From positions 493,578-557,577 of the forward strand of contig NZ_MJGV01000046.1 of NCBI RefSeq assembly GCF_001865015.1: 64,000 bases of DNA, given 5' to 3'. Shown here one piece after another: positions 51,643-60,176 of this stretch (positions are counted from its first letter, which is position 1; each line of letters begins with the position of its first letter). Origin of the DNA: Curtobacterium sp. MMLR14_010. GTDB lineage: Bacteria; Actinomycetota; Actinomycetes; Actinomycetales; Microbacteriaceae. The notes beneath the pieces are model-generated. The model made no database searches and was not told the DNA's origin. It worked only from the letters and a program-made list of their open reading frames with translations. The position numbers and the translations under genes were made by a program.

Positions 51643-52853
51643 CCTGCCCCATGGCGGACGGGAGGCTCGGTGCGGGCCGGCACCGGGCCTCCCGTCCGGC
51701 GGGTGGTCGCGACCAGGGCGAGCGCGGTCACCACCGCGGCACCCACCAGGGTCGCGCCGTAGCCGACCGCGTCGACAGCGGCGCCCGCCACCGCCGCGCC
51801 GACCGCCTGACCGAGCACGAGGACGACGAAGAGCATCGACGCGCCCGCGGGGGCACGCTCGGGGTCGATCGCGGCGGTCCAGGTGAGGAGCGCGCCCGTC
51901 GCGGCCGTGTAGCCCCAGCCGAAGACCACGCAGGCGAGGAGCGCGACCACGACCTGCCCGGCGGCGAGACCGAGGGCGAGCGTCCCGAGGGCCACGGCCG
52001 TCACCGTGACCACCCACGTCCACCGGAGCCCCAGGTCGTCCAGCCGTCTCGCGGTCAGCACGACGGCTGCTCCCCCGACGCCGATCGCGATCCAGGCCAC
52101 GATCGAGGTCGTCCGGTCGGCGCCCGCGGCGACGAGGGCCGCGCGGCCGGTGTTCCAGACGGCAGCCGAGCCGGCACCGAGCAGCCCTGCGGCGACGAGC
52201 GGGGTGGTGTGGCGGCGGAACCAGGACCGGGTCGGGCGGTGGAGTGCGGCGGTGCCGTCGGTGCCGGTGTCGTGCGGGTCGCGGGTGCCCGCGGCGTCGA
52301 GCAGCAGGACGGCTGCACCGGCGAGGACCGCGGCGCCCGCCGCGACGAGCCACGCCGTGCGCCAGTCCGGCAGCACCACGAAGGCGACGAGCCCGGCGGC
52401 CACCAGCCCGGGTCCCGTGCCCGAGTTCACGACCGTCTGCGCGCGGGAGACACCCGTCGGCGCGACGTTCCGCGTCACCACCTGGACGAGCGCCGGCGAG
52501 GCGAGCCCGGCACCCGCGCTGCCGAGCACCGCGGCGGCGCCGAACACCGCCGTGCCCGGAGCCAGCGCCATCCCCACGGAGCCGACGGCCGCGGTGAGCG
52601 CGGCGGCGACGACGAGGGCGCGCGGCTGTCGTGCCGCCTGGACGAAGCCGACGACCGCACCGACGCAGTACAGCAGCGAGGCCCCGGACGCGATGCCACC
52701 GGCGGCGCTGGCGCTCAGCCCGAGGTCCGCCTGCACGTCGGGCAGCACCAGGCCGTACGCCAGGCGGACGAGCCCGTACGTCACGGCGATCAGCGCGGTC
52801 CCGGCGATGACGAGCGCGGTCGGGTGCGGCCTATTCGAAAACGATCGTTTCAC
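51636..52853 (-). CDS. MFS transporter (sugar/drug efflux-like)
   Basis: 405 aa, 12 helices. It starts at GTG 52853, 7 bases after TAGACT (leaderless). The N-terminus LVRLAYGLVLPDVQADLGLS is typical of MFS group proteins. The last about 20 residues (TGGPVPARTEPPVRHG) are encoded by a family C palindrome at 51656-51697, so the natural end of the protein has probably been replaced or extended by the repeat. A TetR gene is divergent and a 12-base palindrome covers its start codons, indicating repression by that TetR. Confidence 0.9.
   Translation of the reverse strand: MKRSFSNRPHPTALVIAGTALIAVTYGLVRLAYGLVLPDVQADLGLSASAAGGIASGASLLYCVGAVVGFVQAARQPRALVVAAALTAAVGSVGMALAPGTAVFGAAAVLGSAGAGLASPALVQVVTRNVAPTGVSRAQTVVNSGTGPGLVAAGLVAFVVLPDWRTAWLVAAGAAVLAGAAVLLLDAAGTRDPHDTGTDGTAALHRPTRSWFRRHTTPLVAAGLLGAGSAAVWNTGRAALVAAGADRTTSIVAWIAIGVGGAAVVLTARRLDDLGLRWTWVVTVTAVALGTLALGLAAGQVVVALLACVVFGWGYTAATGALLTWTAAIDPERAPAGASMLFVVLVLGQAVGAAVAGAAVDAVGYGATLVGAAVVTALALVATTRRTGGPVPARTEPPVRHGAGW
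51656..51697. repeat. Family C palindrome inside the 3' end of the MFS gene
   Basis: GGACGGGAGGCTCGGTGC / GCACCGGGCCTCCCGTCC with one mismatch in each arm, 42 bases. It is read through by the MFS gene frame, which stops 20 bases further on. Confidence 0.85.
52839..52850. promoter_or_regulatory. Probable TetR operator
   Basis: AAACGATCGTTT, a perfect 12-base palindrome covering codons 2-5 of the MFS gene and the -35 region of the TetR promoter. The -10 boxes of the two genes (TAGACT on the minus strand, 52861-52866; TAGGGT on plus, 52865-52870) share two bases. Confidence 0.7.
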
Positions 52854-52876
52854 TTTTGGGAGTCTAGGGTGCTGGC

Positions 52877-53443
52877 ATGGCGATGCGTGCAGGAACCGAG
52901 CGGAAGCTGCTCGACGCCGCCGAGGAGCTCTTCTTCGCGCGCGGCATCGCGGCGACCTCGGTGGACGCCGTCCTCGAGCGCGCCGGGGTCTCGTCGGCGA
53001 CGCTCTACCGTGGGTGGCCGAGCAAGGAGGCCCTGGTCGCTGCGACGCTCACCCGTCGGCAGCAGGACTGGGAGGACACCTGGACCCGCGCGGTCGAGGC
53101 CGCGACGACGCCGCGCGGCCGGGTCCTCGCCGTGTTCGACGCGCTGGACGCCTTCCGGACGCGCTCGGACGCCTCCCGCTGGTGCGCGTTCCTCGGGACG
53201 GCGTCGGAGTACGCGGACGCGCCCGCCGAGATCCGGGCCGTGCTCGACGTCGAGTCGGACGTACTGCGGTCACGGCTGACGGCGCTGGCCGAGGAAGTCG
53301 TCGGTCACACTGCGCCGACGGTCGGCGAACAGCTGACACTCGTGGTGTCCGGCTCGCTCGCGATGCGGCTGCGCGACCCCGGGTACGACACGACCGTGGC
53401 GCGCGCGGTGGCCGGCACGCTGCTCGACGCTGCGGACCGCTGA
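52877..53443 (+). CDS. TetR family transcriptional regulator
   Basis: 188 aa. N-terminal helix-turn-helix TSVDAVLERAGVSSATLYRGWPSKEAL after the AAEELFFARG start of TetR domains. The C-terminal domain is helical and variable. ATG 52877 follows TAGGGT by 6 bases (leaderless). Most likely represses the divergent MFS efflux gene and itself through the AAACGATCGTTT site. Confidence 0.93.
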   Translation: MAMRAGTERKLLDAAEELFFARGIAATSVDAVLERAGVSSATLYRGWPSKEALVAATLTRRQQDWEDTWTRAVEAATTPRGRVLAVFDALDAFRTRSDASRWCAFLGTASEYADAPAEIRAVLDVESDVLRSRLTALAEEVVGHTAPTVGEQLTLVVSGSLAMRLRDPGYDTTVARAVAGTLLDAADR

Positions 53444-53452
53444 GCAGTTCGG

Positions 53453-54313
53453 TCAGGGGTGGCGCGTGCCCTCGCCCGCCAGGACAGCGCGGTACCCCTC
53501 GCGGTACGTCGGGTACGCGAAGGTGAACCCGGTCGAGCGGAGCAGCGCGTTCGACAGCCGCTTCTCGCCGCCACCCGCACGTCGGTCGGCGTCGCCCTCG
53601 GTCCGGACCGGGGGCTCCGGCAGCCCGAGCTCCGTCGCGAGGAACCGCAGCACCGCGTCCAGGCGGACGGGTTCGTCGTCGGTGCCGAGCACCACGGGCG
53701 GCACGGTGTCGAGCGCGGCGAGGTGCACGATCGCGGCGGCGGCGTCGTCCCGGTGGACGCGGTTCGTCAGCATCGAGCCGTCGGGCGTCGGCGCGAGACG
53801 AGCTGCCCCGCTCCGGACCTGGTCGACCAGCCGCTCACGACCGGGTCCGTAGATCCCGGAGAGCCGCACGAGGACGGCCTCGGGTGCCCGCTCGCGGAGC
53901 AGCGCCTCGGCCTCGAGCAGCACGTCCGCCGTCGGCGTGCCGCCGCGGGCCGGGGTGTCCTCGGTCACCGTCGCGCCGTCCTCGACGTCGTACACGGCCG
54001 TCGACGAGACCACCAGGAGCCGCGGCGCGACGTGGGCGGCGGCGATGCCGTCCAGGACGTTCCGCAGCCCGTCGACGTAGGTCGCGCGGTACTCCTCGAC
54101 CTGCCGGCTGCCGGCAGCGAGCGCCACGACGACGACCTCGGCGTCCTGGTCGATCGCCGGCACCTCGTGCCGCAGGTCGACGGACCGCCCCTCGATTGGG
54201 TCGGGGACCAGCTCGGCGCGGCGCCGGAGTCCGACGACGCGGTGGCCGGCCGCTGCGAACCGGAGTCCTGCCTCGATGCCGAGGTCGCCGCACCCGGCGA
54301 TGATCACACTCAC
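53453..54313 (-). CDS. NAD-dependent epimerase/dehydratase-like protein
   Basis: 286 aa extended-SDR/YeeZ-like protein. N-terminal Rossmann motif GCGDLGIEAGLRFAAAGHRV, then VVSSTAVYDVEDGATVTEDT (Ser, with Tyr of the SDR triad one place on) and VLVRLSGIYGPGRERLVDQV, the typical epimerase segments. The Lys partner in YxxxK is not seen, so catalysis is uncertain. GTG 54313 is 7 bases after TAGTGT (leaderless). Confidence 0.85.
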   Translation of the reverse strand: MSVIIAGCGDLGIEAGLRFAAAGHRVVGLRRRAELVPDPIEGRSVDLRHEVPAIDQDAEVVVVALAAGSRQVEEYRATYVDGLRNVLDGIAAAHVAPRLLVVSSTAVYDVEDGATVTEDTPARGGTPTADVLLEAEALLRERAPEAVLVRLSGIYGPGRERLVDQVRSGAARLAPTPDGSMLTNRVHRDDAAAAIVHLAALDTVPPVVLGTDDEPVRLDAVLRFLATELGLPEPPVRTEGDADRRAGGGEKRLSNALLRSTGFTFAYPTYREGYRAVLAGEGTRHP

Positions 54314-54350
54314 CCGGACGACACTACGGGCCGGGCGCCCGGACGTCCCG

Positions 54351-55157
54351 CTACGGCTTCGCGCCGGCCACGGCCTGGGTGATCGCGACCGTCATGCGCG
54401 GCCCGAGGAAGGTCTTCGCCGTCGCGACGGCGGGGTGCACGCCGTCCTTGAACGACGCACCGGGCGTCCACGTGCCGTCGACGCGGCGCACCGAGGAGAA
54501 CGGGTCGACCCAGCCCCACCCGCGGGAGGAGGCGTACTCCTGCAGCGACCGGTTCAGGGCGTACCCCGCGGTGGCGCGGTCGACGTGGTCGGGGCCGTAG
54601 TCGGTCAGGTTGCACGGCGGGATCGCGGCGATCACGACGTGCCGGGCGTGGACCTTCCCCACGATGGTGCTGACGTTCCGTCGGACCGTGGTCGGGGAGA
54701 TGCCGAACCGGACGTCGTCGACGCCGATCATGACGACGAGCACGTCGGCGTCCCGCCGGGTGGCCGACGCGGCGATCGTGGCCGACGTGGCCCCGGCGCT
54801 GGCGACCCCGCCGACCGAGGTCGCACGGGTGGCTCGGACGTACTTCGTCCAGGACCAGGTGTTGTTCGCCTGGGTGACGCTGTCGCCGGCGAACGTGTAG
54901 GTGACCTTCGCCGAGGTGGCTGACGTGGCCGCGGTCCCCTCCGTCGCCGCGGGCGTGGCCGCCGGTGTGGCCGCGGTCGCTCCCGGTGCCGCGGGCGTGG
55001 CCGCGGACGTCGGCGGTGCCGCGGCGGACGAGGCCGGTGTGGACGCGGGGGCCGGTGCCGTCGGGGCGAGCACCCAGGTGGCGACGGCAGCGCCCACGAC
55101 GACGGTGGTCACGGCGCCGAGGAGCGCGGACATGCGGAGCACGGACTTGGAGGCCAC
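54351..55157 (-). CDS. Exported GDSL/SGNH hydrolase
   Basis: 268 aa. The N-terminus SKSVLRMSALLGAVTTVVVG is a signal anchor, followed by a 60-residue Ala/Pro/Thr-rich spacer, then an SGNH hydrolase domain with FAGDSVTQANNTW (nucleophile Ser), VVMIGVDDVRFG (the N of block III replaced by D), and DGVHP holding the catalytic Asp/His. It is probably an esterase on the cell surface, perhaps for acetyl groups on cell-wall or polysaccharide. The start is uncertain (GTG 55157 or 55163; TAGGTT lies just upstream). The spacer suggests surface display. Confidence 0.82.
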   Translation of the reverse strand: MASKSVLRMSALLGAVTTVVVGAAVATWVLAPTAPAPASTPASSAAAPPTSAATPAAPGATAATPAATPAATEGTAATSATSAKVTYTFAGDSVTQANNTWSWTKYVRATRATSVGGVASAGATSATIAASATRRDADVLVVMIGVDDVRFGISPTTVRRNVSTIVGKVHARHVVIAAIPPCNLTDYGPDHVDRATAGYALNRSLQEYASSRGWGWVDPFSSVRRVDGTWTPGASFKDGVHPAVATAKTFLGPRMTVAITQAVAGAKP

Positions 55158-55186
55158 GGACACCGAACCTAGCGCGTGGACCCGCC

Positions 55187-55226
55187 GGACGGGAGGCCCG
55201 GTGCCAGGCCGCCACGAGCCTCCCGG
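55187..55226. repeat. Family C palindrome, diverged copy
   Basis: GGACGGGAGGCCCGGTGCC followed by an imperfect right arm GCCACGAGCCTCCCGG; the right arm resembles the 41987 variant. Located between the divergent SGNH hydrolase and acyl-CoA ligase genes. Confidence 0.7.
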
Positions 55227-55311
55227 CCCGCGCAGCGTGCGTTCCGGGCCGAGGTCGGGCGCCCGCCGTATGATCCTGAGGAACCCCTCGTCAACGGAGA
55301 CGGAGCCCGGC

Positions 55312-56910
55312 ATGCCCGAGACCACCACCACCAGCAGGACCCGTGCCACGGCGTCCGTCGCCGCGATCCTGGCCGAGTCGGCGGCGCGCTACCCGGACGA
55401 CGTCGCCGTCGTGGTCGGCGACCAGCGGACCACCTACGCCGAGCTCTGGTCCGAGACGCTGGCCTACGCCGGTGCGCTCCGTGCCCGTGGCGTCACCGAG
55501 GGAGCCCGCGTCGCGATGCTGGTGCCGAACGTGGCCGACTTCCCGCGCGTCTACTACGCCACGCTCGCGCTCGGGGCGGTCGCGGTCCCCGTCCACGCGC
55601 TCCTGAAGCGCCGCGAGATCGAGTACGTGCTCCGCGACAGCGCTGCGAGCCTCCTCGTGTGCGCCGCCCCGCTGCTCGGCGAGGGCGCCGCCGGAGCCGC
55701 ACTGGCCGGGGTCGACGTCCTCACGGTGCTCGCGCCGGCCGCGTCGGCCGACGGTGACGACGCACCCGACCGCCTGGAGGCCCTGGCCGGGTCGAGCGAG
55801 CCCCTCACCACGTACGTGCCCCGCGACCCGTTCGACACCGCGACCATCCTCTACACGAGCGGGACGACCGGCCAGCCGAAGGGTGCCGAGGGGTCGCACT
55901 TCGCCCTGCTCGAGCAGGTGAACACGAACCTGCTCACCACGTTCGACATGCGCCACGGCGACGTGCTCCTCGGGGCGCTGCCGCTGTTCCACACGTTCGG
56001 GCAGACCTGCACGATGAACACCGGGTTCCGCGCCGGCGCGACGATCGTGATGCTGCCGAAGTTCGACGGCGACTCGGCCCTCGCCGCGATGGTCGATCAC
56101 GGCTGCGAGATCTTCATGGGCGTGCCGACGATGTACATGGCGCTGCTCGACGCGGCGACCCGGAGCGAGGACCGCCCGTCGCTCCGCTACGCGATCTCCG
56201 GTGGGGCGTCGCTGCCGCTCGCCGTGCTCGAGCGCTTCCAGCAGGTCTACGGCGCCCCCGTGCACGAGGGCTACGGGCTGACCGAGACCTCCCCCGTCGC
56301 GACGTTCAACCACGTCGGCACCCCGCCGCACCCCGGGACCATCGGTACCCCGGTGTGGGGCGTCGACGTCGAGATCGCGGACCCGGCGACGGCCGAGCAC
56401 ATCGTGCTCCTGCCGCGCGGCGAGGTCGGCGAACTCGTGATCCGCGGCCACAACCTCATGAACGGGTACCTCGACCGGCCGGAGGACACCGCGGCGGCGA
56501 TCGTCGACGGCTGGTTCCGCACGGGCGACCTCGGCACGAAGGACGACGACGGCTACCTGACGATCGTCGACCGGACGAAGGACATGATCATCCGGAACGG
56601 CTACAACGTGTACCCGCGGCAGGTGGAGGAGGTCCTCGCGACCCACCCCGACGTCACCATGGCCGCCGTGTTCGGCGTTCCGCACGAGCTGCACGGACAG
56701 GAGATCGAGGCGGCCGTGGTCCTGCGCGCCGACGCCACCGTGACCCCGGAGGAGCTGGTCACCTTCGTGTCGACGGAGATCGCGGCGTACAAGTTCCCGC
56801 GCGTCGTGCACGTCGTGGACGCGCTCCCGCTCGGGCCGAGCGGGAAGGTCCTGAAACGCACCCTCGTGGAGCAGTTCAGCGGACAGGCGGAGCCGGCCAC
56901 GGCCTCCTGA
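55312..56910 (+). CDS. AMP-forming acyl-CoA ligase
   Basis: 532 aa ANL-superfamily enzyme that activates a carboxylate with ATP to acyl-AMP and then CoA thioester. Motifs: ILYTSGTTGQPKGAEGSHFA (P-loop), VHEGYGLTETSPVATFN (A5), DGWFRTGDLGTKDDDGYLTI (A7), RTKDMIIRNGYNVYPRQVEE (A8) and the catalytic Lys in GPSGKVLKRTL (A10). The overall pattern is like long-chain fatty-acid CoA ligases. GGAG precedes ATG 55312. It stands alone, so the substrate is not indicated by neighbours. Confidence 0.92.
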   Translation: MPETTTTSRTRATASVAAILAESAARYPDDVAVVVGDQRTTYAELWSETLAYAGALRARGVTEGARVAMLVPNVADFPRVYYATLALGAVAVPVHALLKRREIEYVLRDSAASLLVCAAPLLGEGAAGAALAGVDVLTVLAPAASADGDDAPDRLEALAGSSEPLTTYVPRDPFDTATILYTSGTTGQPKGAEGSHFALLEQVNTNLLTTFDMRHGDVLLGALPLFHTFGQTCTMNTGFRAGATIVMLPKFDGDSALAAMVDHGCEIFMGVPTMYMALLDAATRSEDRPSLRYAISGGASLPLAVLERFQQVYGAPVHEGYGLTETSPVATFNHVGTPPHPGTIGTPVWGVDVEIADPATAEHIVLLPRGEVGELVIRGHNLMNGYLDRPEDTAAAIVDGWFRTGDLGTKDDDGYLTIVDRTKDMIIRNGYNVYPRQVEEVLATHPDVTMAAVFGVPHELHGQEIEAAVVLRADATVTPEELVTFVSTEIAAYKFPRVVHVVDALPLGPSGKVLKRTLVEQFSGQAEPATAS

Positions 56911-56964
56911 CCGGGTGGTTCCCCGGGTCGAGCCGCCGAGCGGTCGAGCCGTCGGGCCGTCGCG

Positions 56965-57848
56965 TCAGAGCCGTTCCGCGAGGAACGCCAGCTGCTCCGG
57001 CGCGACCCGGCGCCAGTAGTCCCAGTCGTGCGCGCCGAGCGTGAAGGCCGACGCCGGTCGCGGTGTGACGGCGGCCACGAGTTGCTCGTTGCCGGGGCAG
57101 AAGGCGTCGCCCGTGCCGCACACGATCCGGACCGGCAGGGCGCCGATCGCGGACGTCCGCCTGGTGAGGTCGTTCCGCGCGAAGTCCGCGGCACCGTCGA
57201 ACGCGCCGGACGCCGCTCGCGCCGGTGTCGGCACAGCGCGACCGACATCGCGGCGACCGCGCGGACCCGGCGTGGCCCGAGGGCGCTGCCGACCAACAGG
57301 GCGCCGTACGCCCCCATCGACCACCCGAGCAGGCCGAGCCGTCGGATGTCGAGCCCGTGCCCGGCCAGGAGCGGCAGGAACTCCTCGACGAGCATGCGCT
57401 GCGGGTCGCGACCGTCCGCGCGGGCGTGCCAGTAGTCGTCCCCGCCGTCGGCGGAGGCGATCGCCACGGCCGGTCCCCCGTCCCGGCGGGCACGGGCCTG
57501 GAACCGGTCGAGGTGCAGCCCGCGGCCGAAGCTGCTCCGGTGGTCGCCGCCGTGCCCGTGGAGTGACACCACGACGGGCAGGGCGTCACCCGGGCCGGAC
57601 CCGGGCGGCCAGCTGATCGTCCAGCCGGTCCGGGCTCCCGCACGTGCTGCGGACGTGAAGTGTCCGCTGAGCGACGGCCCGGTCCGGGTGTCGGGCACCG
57701 TCCCCGCTGCGCCGGTCAGGCCGAGCACCCGTTCGACGCGGGCCCGTCCTGGCAGGACGCCGTTCTCGACGAGGAGGCCGGCCGCGGCGGCAGCGGCCAC
57801 CGTCGATCCGGCTCCCAGCAGGAGTGTCCGTCGGGTCACGTGCGGCAT
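56965..57848 (-). pseudogene. Tat-exported alpha/beta hydrolase (esterase), single-base frameshift
   Basis: Read from ATG 57848: twin-arginine signal (VTRRTLLLGAGSTVAAAAAA), then PVVVSLHGHGGDHRSSFGRG (oxyanion loop), LGLLGWSMGAYGALLVG (nucleophile Ser) and AAMSVALC. Just after this, at about 57229-57232, the frame changes: the C-terminal half continues in another frame as PTPARAASGAFDGAADFARN, PVRIVCGTGDAFCPGNEQLV (Asp) and GAHDWDYWRRVAPEQLAFLA (His). Adding one base in the GG run at about 57230 would join both halves into a normal 294-residue esterase. So it is either a recent pseudogene or a sequencing error. GGAGGAGG precedes the start. Confidence 0.85.
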
Positions 57849-57948
57849 CGGGCCTCCTCCGGTGCGGTCTCGACGACCGTCCCAGCATCCCCTGCAGAGG
57901 AGCACCAGTGCTGCTGCGGGACCGCACAGGTCCCCGACCGTGCCCGGG

Positions 57949-58710
57949 TCAGCGTGCCGTCCAGCCGCCGTCGATCGGCAGGGCCGTCCCGGTGATCAGC
58001 GAGGCACCCTCGCCGGCCAGGAAGGTGACCGCCGCCGCGACCTCTCGGGGCTGGCCGATGCGGTGCAGGGCGGCGATGCGCTCGACGGTGTCGGCGCGGA
58101 ACGCCTCGTCGGAGAGGGCGGGCGCGGTCCCCTCGGTCTCCACGAACGTCGGGGCGACGGCGTTCACCCGGATGCCGTACTGCCCCCACTCGACGGCGAG
58201 GCACTTGGTCATGTGGATCACGGCCGCCTTGCTCAGGCAGTAGGACGACTCCCCTGGCAGCGCGACGAGACCGGCCTGGGACGCGATGTTCACGATCGAG
58301 CCGCCGCCGGCCGTCCGCATGTGCTTCGCGACGTGCTGCGAGACGAAGAACGTCGACTTGGTGTTCAGTTCCCACACCGTGTCGAAGTGCTCCTCGGTGA
58401 CGTCGAGGGCGTCCTCCACGATCCCGCCGCCGGCGTTGTTCACGAGCACGTCGATCGTCCCGAGCTCCGCGACCACGTCGTCGACCGCCGATCGACACGC
58501 GGCGAGGTCCGTGACGTCCATCCGGACCACGGCCACGCGGCGGCCCATGCCCCGGATCGTGTCGGCCAGCTCGGCTGCGGCGTCGGGGTCCCGGACGCCG
58601 AGGGCGACGTCGGCGCCGTGCTCGGCGAGGTCGAGCGCGATCGCGCGGCCGATCCCGCGGGAGGCGGCGGTGACGAGGGCGACGGAGCCGTCGAGGGTCA
58701 GGGGCTGCAT
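57949..58710 (-). CDS. SDR family oxidoreductase (FabG-like)
   Basis: 253 aa classical SDR. VALVTAASRGIGRAIALDLA cofactor motif, NNAGGGIVEDAL, catalytic Ser in NIASQAGLVALPGESSYCLS and Tyr-x-x-x-Lys in SYCLSKAAV, ending in GTALPIDGGWTAR, the usual C-terminus. GAAGGACAC precedes ATG 58710. Substrate unknown. It lies upstream of the frameshifted esterase on the same strand, 100 bases apart. Confidence 0.93.
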   Translation of the reverse strand: MQPLTLDGSVALVTAASRGIGRAIALDLAEHGADVALGVRDPDAAAELADTIRGMGRRVAVVRMDVTDLAACRSAVDDVVAELGTIDVLVNNAGGGIVEDALDVTEEHFDTVWELNTKSTFFVSQHVAKHMRTAGGGSIVNIASQAGLVALPGESSYCLSKAAVIHMTKCLAVEWGQYGIRVNAVAPTFVETEGTAPALSDEAFRADTVERIAALHRIGQPREVAAAVTFLAGEGASLITGTALPIDGGWTAR

Positions 58711-58786
58711 GGGGTGTCCTTCGGGGTCGGAGACGCTCAGTCTGCACCGCTGCGTCGCGGTGGGGCCCCTCGGTGCGACCGTGTGT

Positions 58787-58855
58787 CCACGCGGCGTCGA
58801 GCCGGTCGTCCACGCGGCGTCGAGCCGGTCGTTCACGCGGCGTCGAGCCGGTCGT
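58787..58855. repeat. Three 23-base tandem repeats at a gene end
   Basis: CCACGCGGCGTCGAGCCGGT plus 3 bases, three times (58787-58809, 58810-58832, 58833-58855). The last unit encodes the C-terminus DDRLDAA and the stop of the monooxygenase-like gene on the minus strand; the other two extend into the spacer. Confidence 0.9.
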
Positions 58856-59219
58856 CCGCTCCTCGCCACGTCGGGGGCAGGTCGGACCCGAGGGTGACCC
58901 AGTCCACGAACCGGCTGGCCTGCATCAGCGGACGTGTGTCCGTGGCGAGCGATGCGTGCAGCGGGCCGCGCACGAACGCGTCGAGCGATGGCCGGTCCCG
59001 CCAGGCAGTGAGGGTGGAGAGCGTCCCCCGCACCGGTGCGACGGCGAACTGGTGACCGGCGAGTCCGGCCGTCGTCGGGAGGGACTGCCAGAGCTGCTGC
59101 GTCGAAGCCATGATGCCGAGCAGCCGACGCCGGGACTGGACAGTGAAGCGGGTCGCCATCACGACGTACTCGTGTCCGGGGTCGAGCTCGAGCACGCTGG
59201 TCCAGGGCGAGCCGGGCAT
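58833..59219 (-). CDS. Small ABM/DUF3291-like protein
   Basis: 128 aa. HEYVVMATRFTVQSRRRLLG, QFAVAPVRGTLSTLTAWRDR (then PSLDAFVRGPLHASL) and ASRFVDWVTLGSDLPPTWRG fit a dimeric alpha-beta barrel of the antibiotic-biosynthesis-monooxygenase type, where such proteins oxidise small aromatics or bind without catalysis. ATG 59219 overlaps the stop of the upstream SDR gene by one base (TGATG), so they are an operon under the TetR site. The C-terminus is formed by the 23-base repeat. Confidence 0.75.
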   Translation of the reverse strand: MPGSPWTSVLELDPGHEYVVMATRFTVQSRRRLLGIMASTQQLWQSLPTTAGLAGHQFAVAPVRGTLSTLTAWRDRPSLDAFVRGPLHASLATDTRPLMQASRFVDWVTLGSDLPPTWRGADDRLDAA

Positions 59220-60115
59220 CAGTCCGCCCTGCGTGCGGTGCCGGTGCCGGTGGTGCTGGTCATGGCCTCGGACGCCGCCCACAGGTCGGCCTGGAGGGTC
59301 GCGTCCTTCGCCCGGGCGGAGGCGGAGATCACCTGGGCCCCACCGCGCATGTGGAACAGGTGCTCCGGACCGGTGAACGAGCCTCCTGGCAGGTCGGCGG
59401 TGATCGCGAGCAGCACGGGGAGGGCTCCCTGGTCCGGGCCCTGGCCGATGACCGGGAGCAGGAGGTCCCACAGGCCGGGCTTCGTGGCGGCAGCACGGTC
59501 GTAGATCGGCGTCACGACGATGCCGGGGTGCGCGGCGAGGGCCCGCACGGGCGAGCCGGCCTGGCGGAGGCGACGGTCGAGCTCGAGGGTGAACGCGAGG
59601 TTGGCCAGCTTCGAGTCGGCGTAGGCGCGACCGCCGGCGTACGGGCGGGTTCGCCAGTCGAGGTCCGCCAGGTCGAGCCGGCCCATCCGCTCCGCCTGGG
59701 AGGACACGGTCACGACGCGCGAGGTGATGCGGGGCAGGAGCAGGGTCGTCAGCAGGAAGTGCCCGAGGTGGTTCGTGCCGAACTGCATCTCGAACCCGTC
59801 GTGCGTGCGGCCGAGCGTCGACGCGGACACCCCCGCGTTGTTCACCAGCACGTCGATCTGCTCGGTCGTCTCGTCAGCGAAGCGGCGCACGGACGCGAGG
59901 TCCGCCAGGTCGAGTGCCCGCACGACGTGGGGGTCGGCCGCCGCGGGGAGCTCGGCCGCGACGCGCCGGCCCTTGTCGGTGTCGCGGACGGCGAGGACCA
60001 CCCGGGCACCCCTGGCGGCGACGGCAGCCGCGGTGGACCGGCCGATGCCGCTGGTGGCGCCGGTGATGAGGATGGTGCGCCCGGCCAGGTCGGCGGTGGG
60101 AGTGGAGTTCGTCAT
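59219..60115 (-). CDS. SDR oxidoreductase (retinol/WW-domain dehydrogenase-like)
   Basis: 298 aa. Cofactor motif ILITGATSGIGRSTAAAVAA, NNAGVSASTLGRTHDGFEMQ, FGTNHLGHFLLTTLLLP, catalytic Ser in VVTVSSQAERMG and Tyr/Lys in RAYADSKLANLAFTLELDRR; these mark the family often annotated as daunorubicin C-13 ketoreductase or retinol dehydrogenase-like. The substrate is unknown. ATG 60115 is 6 bases after TACATT on the minus strand (leaderless). The TetR operator overlaps this -10 box. Confidence 0.92.
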   Translation of the reverse strand: MTNSTPTADLAGRTILITGATSGIGRSTAAAVAARGARVVLAVRDTDKGRRVAAELPAAADPHVVRALDLADLASVRRFADETTEQIDVLVNNAGVSASTLGRTHDGFEMQFGTNHLGHFLLTTLLLPRITSRVVTVSSQAERMGRLDLADLDWRTRPYAGGRAYADSKLANLAFTLELDRRLRQAGSPVRALAAHPGIVVTPIYDRAAATKPGLWDLLLPVIGQGPDQGALPVLLAITADLPGGSFTGPEHLFHMRGGAQVISASARAKDATLQADLWAASEAMTSTTGTGTARRAD

Positions 60116-60121
60116 GTCGCA

Positions 60122-60160
60122 AATGTAGACGGCGCACACATTGTTGTCAACGTCCACATT
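60122..60160. promoter_or_regulatory. Probable TetR operator between divergent SDR and TetR genes
   Basis: AATGTAGACG (60122-60131) and CGTCCACATT (60151-60160) are inverted arms matching at 9 of 10 positions with 19 bases between. The left arm overlaps the SDR -10 box and the right arm lies just upstream of the TetR -10 box (TACGAT, 60165-60170). Confidence 0.7.
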
Positions 60161-60176
60161 GCGGTACGATCGGACC

